A DNA stretch of 37,151 bases from Candidatus Moraniibacteriota bacterium (lineage in GTDB: Bacteria; Patescibacteriota; Minisyncoccia; Moranbacterales; UBA1568): contig CAITOC010000062.1 in NCBI GenBank assembly GCA_903893925.1, forward strand, positions 1-37,151, given 5' to 3'. Shown here piece after piece: positions 25,769 through 32,429 of the stretch. The position numbers and the translations under genes are program-made. Every line of letters begins with the position of its first letter. The stretch's first letter is position 1. The notes under the pieces are model-generated. The model was given only the letters and a program-made list of their open reading frames with translations, was not told where the DNA came from and searched no databases.

Positions 25769-27912
25769 TGATGAGGAAATTAATTTCAATAATCTTATTA
25801 ATAGTACTTATCACTTATTGGCGATGGGTCTTTAATTGGTATATTATTTCATATGGAGACTGGAGTTTTTTCTTTCTAGATGCACAGAAAGAATTTCTTA
25901 ATTTTCCTTTTGGATGGATTAATTCTGGCCTAGGCGACGTAGGCGTTGCAGTTCTTCCTATGTATCCCGCTAACGTGTTATGGGGCATTTTGGCCTTTGT
26001 AACCAATTTTTCATTGAGCGAAAGGCTGTTATATTTTTTTCCAGCAATTTTTTTTGGTTCTTTCGGAAGCTTTTTTTTAATACGAAAGATACTTAAATCG
26101 AATATTGGTTCGTTTATAGGTTTTTTTGTTTTTTCCTATAATACATATTTTTTAATTGGCGATACTGGCCATCTGACCCTAATGGCGGCGTTCGCTCTCG
26201 CGCCGTGGGCATTGCTCCTTTTTATGAAAACCCTTGAAGAGAAAAAGTTGGAAAAGGCAGTTCTGACCGGGTTGGTTTTTTTCATCGTGAGCTTTTACGA
26301 GATACGTGCATTTTATATACTCGCGTGGGTATGTTTCTTCTATTTTCTTTGGTACACGTTCATTATTGACCAGATTTCCTGGAAAACCGTTTTTAGGAAC
26401 GGCTTGTCTGCTTTCTTTCCAATAGCATTGGTAGTTCTTTTGAATCTGTATTGGATCATCGGTCTGATGAAGTTGGGTGCTATTACGGACAATGTGATAT
26501 TCGACAGGGGGCTGTTCGGTAATAGCTTCATGAATATCGAGGAAGCCCTAACTCTCTTTCATCCTTTTTGGACCGGAGGAGCATCCGCCATTTTCAGGGT
26601 CCAGTCGATCCCGCTTCACTTTTTCCTTATTCCGATCTTTGCCTTTGTCGGATTGTGGCTGAATCGGAAGAGTAAGAACGTTTTATTTTTCGGATGTATT
26701 TCGTTGTTTGGCATCCTTTTGTCCAAACAGGTTGGCGCCCCGTTCGAGGAGCTCTATCTGTGGTTGTATACCCATTTTCCTGGATTCAATGCATTTCGTG
26801 AATCGAGCAAATTCTATTTTCTTATCGCCTTGGGGTATTCGGTCCTTATCGGTTCCTTCGTTTCCTGGATCTGGAATCATTGGACGGAAAAGGGAGCGAC
26901 GACATACGCGAAATATGCTCTTACAGCGATTATCGCAGTGCTTTTTCTGTGGAACACGAAACCTATTTTGACTGGTGAGTTTGGGACGCTGTTCGTTCCG
27001 CGGCATGTCCCTCAGGATTATCTGATTGTAAAGGATTTTATTCTCGAACAACCCGAAGAATTTCGGACATTGTGGGTGCCGACGTCTTCACGGTGGAGTA
27101 TATATCTTAATTCGAAGTCGAAGGCGAATTTGATAGATCTCGTGCAATCGGTATGGCAATCTTTATCCCGAACGAATAACGCTTCTCTTCCGACTGAAAA
27201 CAGGATTACTAGCATACTGAAGTCACCGTTTGCAAATAGTCTGTTGGATATTTCCTCGATGAGATATGTGATAATTCCGCTTCAGGATACCGAAAATGAC
27301 GACGATTTTTTCAAAGACTATGGTGACCGGCAATTTTTTATCGACGAGCTTGATCAACTGTCTTATTTGCAACGGATTGATATCGGGACGAAGGACGTGA
27401 TAGTGTACGAAAACGAGAACGCTCGTCCGCATATCTATTCCACCAAGGAAAAGGAGACCATATATGGTGATATTCCCTTTAGCAAGGTTGAGTATCAATC
27501 CGTGAATCCTACCCAATATAGTGTTTCGCTCAAGAATATCTCCGCTCCGGTATATGTGAATTTCTCAGAATCGTATCATCCAGACTGGAAACTTCGAGCG
27601 GGAGATTTTCAATGGTTCGACGTGCTGACCAAGAAAGACTATTTCCTGCCGGATACCGACCACTCCCAAAACGATGCGAAACTGAACTCGTTCCTGATTG
27701 ATCCGGCATATATCCGACAGCATCTTTCCAAGGATCAATATCGTGAAAATCCAGACGGGAGCATCGATGTGGACCTGACTCTCTATTTCAAGCCGCAATC
27801 GTATTTCTACTTCGGCCTCATCATTTCCGGCACGACGCTGGTTGGGTGTCTCGGGTATCTTGGCTATGCAGGTATCCGCTCTTATCGTCGCCGGAAGAAC
27901 GGGTCAGTTTAA
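25768..27912 (+). CDS. Large GT-C-like integral membrane protein
   Basis: 714 residues. A first helix near residues 5-27 is followed by an extracytoplasmic loop containing YGDWSFFFLDAQKEF, which resembles the acidic first loop of GT-C enzymes such as the AftD/DUF3367-type arabinofuranosyltransferases. About ten more helices follow to residue 390, then a soluble extracytoplasmic domain (LWVPTSSRW..., VNFSESYHPDWKLRAG) and a final helix near residues 682-705 with a basic tail (RSYRRRKNG). The same plan, including the phrase for an aromatic-rich loop near the end, is seen at 32430. It probably transfers lipid-linked sugars outside the membrane. The first half is AT-richer than the second. Confidence 0.65.
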   Translation: MMRKLISIILLIVLITYWRWVFNWYIISYGDWSFFFLDAQKEFLNFPFGWINSGLGDVGVAVLPMYPANVLWGILAFVTNFSLSERLLYFFPAIFFGSFGSFFLIRKILKSNIGSFIGFFVFSYNTYFLIGDTGHLTLMAAFALAPWALLLFMKTLEEKKLEKAVLTGLVFFIVSFYEIRAFYILAWVCFFYFLWYTFIIDQISWKTVFRNGLSAFFPIALVVLLNLYWIIGLMKLGAITDNVIFDRGLFGNSFMNIEEALTLFHPFWTGGASAIFRVQSIPLHFFLIPIFAFVGLWLNRKSKNVLFFGCISLFGILLSKQVGAPFEELYLWLYTHFPGFNAFRESSKFYFLIALGYSVLIGSFVSWIWNHWTEKGATTYAKYALTAIIAVLFLWNTKPILTGEFGTLFVPRHVPQDYLIVKDFILEQPEEFRTLWVPTSSRWSIYLNSKSKANLIDLVQSVWQSLSRTNNASLPTENRITSILKSPFANSLLDISSMRYVIIPLQDTENDDDFFKDYGDRQFFIDELDQLSYLQRIDIGTKDVIVYENENARPHIYSTKEKETIYGDIPFSKVEYQSVNPTQYSVSLKNISAPVYVNFSESYHPDWKLRAGDFQWFDVLTKKDYFLPDTDHSQNDAKLNSFLIDPAYIRQHLSKDQYRENPDGSIDVDLTLYFKPQSYFYFGLIISGTTLVGCLGYLGYAGIRSYRRRKNGSV

Positions 27913-28007
27913 CGAGTTGGGAAGATAGAATTTTTAAATTTTGTAATTTTGAAATGGGGAGCGGGGACCAACCTTCGCTGAATCTTCGGCGTGGCGATCA
28001 GACTCTC

Positions 28008-28052
28008 TCCGAGGACGGTCCTCGGAAGAAACTTCCGGGCTTGTGGTGTAAT
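28008..28052 (+). repeat. REP-like palindrome with -10-like box, copy a
   Basis: The palindrome TCCGAGGACGGTCCTCGGA (28008-28026) is followed by a small GGAAGAAACTTCC hairpin and then TTGTGG-TGTAAT, with the last hexamer at 28047-28052. The distance from palindrome start to hexamer is 39 bp, the same as in the other three copies. It lies between the second GT-C-like gene and the AAA_14 ATPase. Confidence 0.8.
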
Positions 28053-28095
28053 ATCACTATTATTTTTCTTTTATATAAGCCATATAGTTTATGTG

Positions 28096-28124
28096 TTGAC
28101 TTTGTAACAGCATTAATATATACT
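28096..28124 (+). promoter_or_regulatory. Sigma-70-type promoter for the AAA_14 ATPase gene
   Basis: TTGACT (28096-28101) and TATACT (28119-28124) are separated by exactly 17 bp. Each matches its consensus in five of six positions. It is 73 bp upstream of the first ATG. An inverted repeat overlaps the spacer. Confidence 0.6.
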
Positions 28125-28137
28125 AATATTGCTGTTA
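28105..28137. promoter_or_regulatory. Inverted repeat overlapping promoter (operator candidate)
   Basis: The arms TAACAGCA (28105-28112) and TGCTGTTA (28130-28137) are perfect and separated by 17 AT-rich bases containing the -10 box. A dimeric repressor bound here would block the promoter; no regulator gene is adjacent. Confidence 0.5.
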
Positions 28138-28197
28138 TGACATCAAAAATACTAAATAAAATAGTGTTTTTTATAGTAACCTTAATCCATTATTATA

Positions 28198-29340
28198 ATG
28201 GTATATATGGAAAAAAAGTACATACATCGGGATATTGAAAAAAATATTGAGAACTGGATATTTAAGGATAAAATAATCATTCTGTATGGAGCGCGTCAGG
28301 TCGGAAAAACGACGTTAGCCAAGAAGCTTTTGCAAAAATATGGAAAGCAGGAGGATTACTTCAATTGTGAAATCGGTTCCATACGGCAAGCCTTGGAAAA
28401 GGAAGATCCGGTAGTGCTGAAAAAGATACTTGGCGACGGTCGCTTGATCGTTTTGGATGAAGCACAGAAGGTCGCCAATATCGGAGTGATCTTGAAATTA
28501 CTCGCCGACACATACCCAAAGATGCAGATTATCGCTACCGGATCCTCTTCTTTTGATCTGGCAAGCAAAGTGAATGAGCCATTGACCGGTCGGGCTCTAG
28601 AATTCACCCTGTTTCCTTTTTCGATGCGAGAATTAAAAAATATGTATAGGGAACATGAAATGACCGGTCAATTGGAGCATGCGCTTGTATACGGACTCTA
28701 CCCGGAAATAGTGCAAAGCAATGTGTTCGATTCCCGTCAGTTGTTGGAAAATCTGAGCAATAAATATCTGTATCAGGACATACTGATATTTGATAGGATC
28801 AAGAAATCGGATTTGGTCGTGAAGTTGCTTCAGTTGTTGGCGTTGCAGATCGGCAATGAAGTGTCCATCCACGAATTGGCGGTCAATCTGCAATGCAGTC
28901 GCGATACAGTCGTGAATTATCTGGATATCCTCGAGAAGACATTCGTTATTTTCACTCTTCATGCGTTCAGTCGCAACCAGCGAAAGGAGATCACGAAAAA
29001 ACGAAAGATATATTTCATCGATCTTGGGATCAGGAATAGCCTCATCAGCCGGTATAACGATTTGCCAGTGCGCGACGATGTCGGTGCGCTGTGGGAGAAT
29101 TTTTGCATTATTGAACGGCTGAAACGGATTCAATCCGACAACCTGTATTGTCAGAAGTACTTTTGGCGTACGACCGATCAGAAAGAAGTCGATTATGTGG
29201 AAGAGTATGATGCTCATCTGGATGGATATGAATTTAAATGGAGCAAAAGAAAGGCGTCCATGCCGAAGGAATTCATGGCGTATAAGAACAGCAGTATCAG
29301 CGTGATACACCGTGAAAATTATCAAGATTTCCTGACGTGA
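28198..29340 (+). CDS. AAA_14 / DUF4143 ATPase
   Basis: 380 residues. Walker A is YGARQVGKTTLAKKLL (residues about 30-45), Walker B is RLIVLDEAQKV, followed by the sensor-like IIATGSSSFDLASKVNEPLTGRALEF. The C-terminal DUF4143 part has VNLQCSRDTVVNYLDILEKTFVIF (a winged-helix-like region), KIYFIDLGIRNSLI and the final block FWRTTDQKEVDYVEE, which resembles a restriction-endonuclease-fold remnant. This family (COG1373) is abundant and its role is unsettled. The second ATG at 28207 is an alternative start: TATAAT at 28194-28199 would place transcription start close to it. It is flanked by REP-like palindromes. Confidence 0.9.
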   Translation: MVYMEKKYIHRDIEKNIENWIFKDKIIILYGARQVGKTTLAKKLLQKYGKQEDYFNCEIGSIRQALEKEDPVVLKKILGDGRLIVLDEAQKVANIGVILKLLADTYPKMQIIATGSSSFDLASKVNEPLTGRALEFTLFPFSMRELKNMYREHEMTGQLEHALVYGLYPEIVQSNVFDSRQLLENLSNKYLYQDILIFDRIKKSDLVVKLLQLLALQIGNEVSIHELAVNLQCSRDTVVNYLDILEKTFVIFTLHAFSRNQRKEITKKRKIYFIDLGIRNSLISRYNDLPVRDDVGALWENFCIIERLKRIQSDNLYCQKYFWRTTDQKEVDYVEEYDAHLDGYEFKWSKRKASMPKEFMAYKNSSISVIHRENYQDFLT

Positions 29341-29397
29341 TGCATCGGAGGGGATCAGGGAGCGGGTTGGGAGGAGGGAACCGTTAACGAGTTAATG

Positions 29398-29496
29398 AGT
29401 CCATAAAGTCCATAAAGTCCATAAAGTCTATCAAGTCGAAAGTCGATGAGAAGAGTATATAAAGTCCATAAAATCTGTAAAGTCTATCAAGTCCAA
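29398..29496. repeat. 9-bp tandem repeat tract (AGTCCATAA)
   Basis: Three exact AGTCCATAA units (29398-29424), then variants AGTCTATCA and AGTCGAA. After a break near 29434-29461 comes a second run: AAGTCCATA, AAATCTGTA, AAGTCTATC and AAGTCCAAA. It is not coding. A short relative (AAGTCTGTAAAGTC) occurs at about 1799-1812. It fills the spacer between the ATPase and RAYT regions together with palindrome copy b. Confidence 0.7.
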
Positions 29497-29508
29497 ATTC
29501 GAAAGCTC

Positions 29509-29553
29509 TCCGAGGACGGTCCTCGGAAGAAACTTCCGTTTTTGTGGTATAAT
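29509..29553 (+). repeat. REP-like palindrome with -10-like box, copy b
   Basis: The palindrome TCCGAGGACGGTCCTCGGA (29509-29527) is followed by GGAAGAAACTTCC and then TTGTGG-TATAAT with a perfect -10 hexamer at 29548-29553; the start-to-start distance is 39 bp. No gene starts directly after it. Confidence 0.8.
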
Positions 29554-29634
29554 ATGCGCAATTATTTGTTATGCCCATCATGGCATGACATCAAATAATA
29601 CCTCTTATACGCTTACATAAAACAAGTGAACGTT

Positions 29635-29680
29635 CTCCGAGGACCGTCCTCGGAGTAATTGCTCGATTTTGTGATATAAT
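29635..29680 (+). repeat. REP-like palindrome with -10 box, copy c, RAYT promoter
   Basis: A perfect 21-bp palindrome with arms CTCCGAGGAC and GTCCTCGGAG (29635-29655) is followed by TTTTGTGA-TATAAT with the hexamer at 29675-29680, again 39 bp from TCCGA. Only six bases separate this -10 from the transposase ATG at 29687, so transcription would begin at or next to the start codon. Confidence 0.8.
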
Positions 29681-29686
29681 AATCAC

Positions 29687-30316
29687 ATGAGACGAAGGGA
29701 TCTTATCGCGATCGGCGAATATTATCATGTGTTCAACCGCGGAGTGGAGAAACGGACTCTTTTTGATGAGACCGATGATTATGAACGTTTTCTCGAGTCG
29801 ATGTTGTACTTCAATATCGAGACACCGACAGTGATGAAGACCGATGACAAGGTCTTGCCGGAGGAGGATGACCGGTTGGTCGATATCGTGGCATATTGTC
29901 TGAACAGGAATCACTTCCATTTCATTTTGAAGGAGAACAAGAAGAATGGTATCGCGATGTTCATGAAAAAGATCTGTACCGGATACGCGATGTATTACAA
30001 TAGCAAGAATGACCGGACAGGCGTCTTGTTTCAGGGGCGATTCAAGTCAGTACATCTGTCCTCGAACGACGTGCTTTTGTACGTCTCGGCGTATGTGAAT
30101 TGCAACAGTCAGGTGCACGGTCGGGAGGACGCTGAATCATATCTATGGTGCAGCTTTCTCGAGTATATGGGGGATGGCAAGGGCGCCTTGGTTTGCCAGA
30201 AGGAATCAGTCCTCGGTCAATTTACGGACGTATCTTCATATAAACGATTCTGTATGGACAAGGTGATCGGCATGCAAGATCGCAAGCGGTTCGAGCATGC
30301 ACTCGTCGAATCTTGA
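29687..30316 (+). CDS. REP-associated tyrosine transposase (RAYT, Y1_Tnp/HUH)
   Basis: 209 residues. It opens with YYHVFNRGVEKRTLF, the Y1_Tnp signature. YCLNRNHFHFILKE holds the HUH metal motif (H-F-H). KKICTGYAMYYNSKNDRTGVLFQGRFK contains the candidate catalytic tyrosine and the conserved R-G-x-LFQGRFK end. SAYVNCNSQVHG and YLWCSFLEY follow. Such single-strand HUH transposases mobilise REP hairpins. This gene is flanked by two palindromes of one family (29635-29655 and 30321-30353), consistent with an IS200-like unit or a domesticated RAYT. There is no Shine-Dalgarno, and the -10 box lies six bases upstream, so leaderless translation is plausible. The protein looks intact. Confidence 0.92.
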   Translation: MRRRDLIAIGEYYHVFNRGVEKRTLFDETDDYERFLESMLYFNIETPTVMKTDDKVLPEEDDRLVDIVAYCLNRNHFHFILKENKKNGIAMFMKKICTGYAMYYNSKNDRTGVLFQGRFKSVHLSSNDVLLYVSAYVNCNSQVHGREDAESYLWCSFLEYMGDGKGALVCQKESVLGQFTDVSSYKRFCMDKVIGMQDRKRFEHALVES

Positions 30317-30320
30317 TTAG

Positions 30321-30372
30321 AATTCTCTCCGAGGACGGTCCTCGGAGAGAATTTCAAATTTTGTGGCATAAT
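30321..30372 (+). repeat. REP-like palindrome with -10-like box, copy d
   Basis: A perfect 33-bp palindrome (arms 30321-30336 and 30338-30353 around G30337) directly after the transposase stop. It is followed by TTTTGTGG-CATAAT with the hexamer at 30367-30372, 39 bp from TCCGA (30328). It is the longest palindrome of the four. Confidence 0.85.
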
Positions 30373-30395
30373 ATGAGCCCTAAACGAATGAATCG

Positions 30396-30424
30396 AAAAG
30401 CCAGCTCTTTGTGAGAGGCTGGCT
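30396..30424 (-). terminator. Candidate rho-independent terminator of the minus-strand coiled-coil gene
   Basis: On the minus strand, arms AGCCAGC and GCTGGCT (30418-30424 and 30399-30405) are followed by TTTTC. It lies about 20 bp after the stop of the minus-strand gene ending at 30446. The T run is short. Confidence 0.5.
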
Positions 30425-30445
30425 GGTGGCGGAATGGAACAATCT

Positions 30446-30709
30446 TTATACGGCAGATGCTTTCTCTAATCGCTCGACGCGATATTCGAGGGTATTGTAC
30501 TCGATCTTGTCGACTTTCTTGTTGAGATTGGCCTCAATAGTATCAACTGTCCGCTTGAGCTCGGCAACGTCAGTCTTGAGCTCGGAAACGTCAGTCTTGA
30601 GCTCGGCAACGTCGGCGCCAAGAACGTTGAACTGTTCGTCTATCTTCAAAAAACCATTCTGAACAATCCGGGCAAGGTCGTCGATGGTTATTGTGTCTTT
30701 GTGTTCCAT
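30446..30709 (-). CDS. Small heptad-repeat coiled-coil protein
   Basis: 87 residues from the minus-strand ATG at 30709 (MEHKDTITIDDLARIVQNGF); the frame extends 21 codons further, but that part looks non-coding. After a short N-terminal motif (IDDLARIVQNGFLKIDEQF), the body is a coiled coil with three tandem heptads (ADVAELK, TDVSELK, TDVAELK) encoded by 21-bp DNA repeats, then TIEANLNKKVDKIEYNTLEYRVERLEK. Similar small coiled-coil proteins occur in uncultured bacterial genomes; function is unknown, and oligomerisation is likely. It is the only minus-strand gene in the cluster and lies just behind the RAYT palindrome. Confidence 0.7.
   Translation of the reverse strand: MEHKDTITIDDLARIVQNGFLKIDEQFNVLGADVAELKTDVSELKTDVAELKRTVDTIEANLNKKVDKIEYNTLEYRVERLEKASAV
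30554..30616 (-). repeat. 21-bp tandem repeat, three copies, encoding heptads
   Basis: Units starting at 30554, 30575 and 30596 (CTTGAGCTCGGCAACGTCAGT on the plus strand, shown here for its first unit only) differ by one to three bases. Each encodes one coiled-coil heptad, so copy changes lengthen or shorten the rod in frame. Confidence 0.8.
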
Positions 30710-30971
30710 ACTGCTTCGATTGGAAAATCTAAATGCCACACTATTATATGCCTGTACTCTGAGTTGCGTCAAATTTTACGATTTTTTAAAGTCTATACGG
30801 GGTCATCCGTCTTTCATGTCCATACTTGCGCAGCTCGTAATGGAGGCTATAACGGACATATCTTTATGAAAAAAGCCTTGGAAAAAGCAAAAAAAAATTT
30901 TGAGAATGAGCGACAATCTGATATCATGAATGAGATGAGTCATATATTGACGACAAACAGGTATCGTAGGA

Positions 30972-32423
30972 ATGAACATCGTTTCGAATACATCCCAGGA
31001 AAGGCGGCAGATATTCTCGCAACGGTACGGCAAGTACGTATTGGTGTTGGTTGTTTTTGGTGTGTACATTTTCTATAACTTCGTGGTAGTGAAGAATGTA
31101 TCCAGAGTCACTTCTCCCATATCGTCTCAACTGGTTGGAGTGCCGACATGGGACATCACGACCGACGTTCCTCAGAAAAAATTCGTGGGCGTGTTACAGG
31201 GGCGACCGGGAGATTGGTACCGGATAGGGGTCCTCACGAGGGCGAAGCATGACTCATCCGTGGACGTGTTCATTGGTTCGCAATTCGGTCAAGAAGGGGT
31301 GCGAATCGGATCGTTCGATGTCTCAGGAAGCGACGATGATCGATATCAGGAGATACGGTTTCCTGTTCCGAACGGACTATATTCGGATATCACGCTTGTC
31401 CTGCGGGATGAGACCAAGACCGGAGAATGGCCGTTTACGGGAGTTCAACTTTCGAAGTTCGACGTGTCGAGACTTGATGTAAAAACTCAGGCGGAAGCCG
31501 ACCGATTAGCACCCACGCTCGTCGGCATGCCCTCGCATGAGACGATTCTGCTGTCGTCGGATCGGGATGATACCGATCCGAACAGTATCTTCAAGGCCGA
31601 ATTTGTGGCAAAAGATGATTTCCTCGATCATGTCATGATCCATTTGAAGGACCCGTCGATGGCGAATGGTTCCGTTTTGGAACTTCGACAAAAGGTGAGT
31701 GGATCCGGCAATGAATCAGATGTTTCGATAAAGAAATCTGTCCTGACGACTGCGGATGTGGAGTCGTATCAGGACGAAAGGGGGAATCAGTTGATTTCGT
31801 TTCCAGCGTATGTGGAACAAGGGAAGAGTTACGTCATAACCCTGACCGGCGATCCCAATATAACACTGTCGCCGATTGGAAATGACATGGCGGGTATGAT
31901 CTCAGACGATGCAAAACCCGTCGGACTTGTGTTTGGTCGTCATGCGGTCGCTTTTGGGGATATCTTGTTGTTGGGTGCCACAGTGGAAGACCTTGGCACT
32001 GAGGGGATATACTCGTACTCGATGAACGGGACGGTCGATGATTACTTCAACTTGTTTGGAAGCTTCGGGAGTGTTCGATTTGACGAGAAGGGGAAACTGA
32101 TAGTCGGAAAGCAGATGCAGGGAACATCGTTCACCTATCGGTTCTTCACGGTAAATCCGTTTCGGAAATTCATGCTGGTCGCACGACAAGCCGGCAATCG
32201 GAATGATCAGATCCGATTAGCGTATTCCTTGGATAATGCGACCTGGCAGGATGTCCCATCTTCTCAGATGGAGAACAAACCGATGGACTATACACTCTCG
32301 CTCCCAGGAGACGGCACAGAACGCATCGTGTATATCCGTGCGACTTACAATGGCAAGGACAAGAAGACAGAAACCTTCGGTCTGGACAGATTGTCGGTGC
32401 GGGCCGAGTTGATTCGAAAATAA
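30972..32423 (+). CDS. Membrane-anchored extracytoplasmic protein, unrecognised
   Basis: 483 residues. A basic N-terminus (SQERRQIFSQRYGKY) is followed by one helix (VLVLVVFGVYIFYNFVVV, about residues 22-39) and then a long beta-rich extracytoplasmic region with no cysteine-rich or enzymatic motif. Segments such as WYRIGVLTRAKHDSSVDVF, FTGVQLSKFDVSRLDV and GTERIVYIRATYNGK suggest repeated jelly-roll or carbohydrate-binding-like sandwiches. No family is recognised. It ends 6 bp before a GT-C-like gene and is probably co-expressed with it, perhaps as an accessory subunit. An upstream frame at 30866-31078 overlaps its start; the anchor helix makes 30972 the better choice. Confidence 0.75.
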   Translation: MNIVSNTSQERRQIFSQRYGKYVLVLVVFGVYIFYNFVVVKNVSRVTSPISSQLVGVPTWDITTDVPQKKFVGVLQGRPGDWYRIGVLTRAKHDSSVDVFIGSQFGQEGVRIGSFDVSGSDDDRYQEIRFPVPNGLYSDITLVLRDETKTGEWPFTGVQLSKFDVSRLDVKTQAEADRLAPTLVGMPSHETILLSSDRDDTDPNSIFKAEFVAKDDFLDHVMIHLKDPSMANGSVLELRQKVSGSGNESDVSIKKSVLTTADVESYQDERGNQLISFPAYVEQGKSYVITLTGDPNITLSPIGNDMAGMISDDAKPVGLVFGRHAVAFGDILLLGATVEDLGTEGIYSYSMNGTVDDYFNLFGSFGSVRFDEKGKLIVGKQMQGTSFTYRFFTVNPFRKFMLVARQAGNRNDQIRLAYSLDNATWQDVPSSQMENKPMDYTLSLPGDGTERIVYIRATYNGKDKKTETFGLDRLSVRAELIRK

Positions 32424-32429
32424 GACCTT

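Noticed and set aside
28008-29680. The RAYT palindromes as copies of the 102-bp element family
   Set aside because: Their right flanks (TTGTGGTA-TAA) look like the element ends (TTTGGTA-TAA), but no inverted left terminus is found about 50-105 bp to the left in any copy; the resemblance may only reflect the shared -10 motif.
28008-30372. CRISPR-like spacing of the four palindromes
   Set aside because: The copies are unevenly spaced (about 125 to 1500 bp), separated by genes, and no cas gene is present; they fit REP/RAYT biology.
30866-31078. Plus-strand frame MKKALEKAKKNFENERQSD... overlapping the start of the anchored protein
   Set aside because: It overlaps the better-supported gene at 30972 by over 100 bp, ends in a Cys/Trp-rich run typical of a shadow frame, and lacks a clear ribosome site. 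Its Lys-rich start keeps it from being fully excluded.
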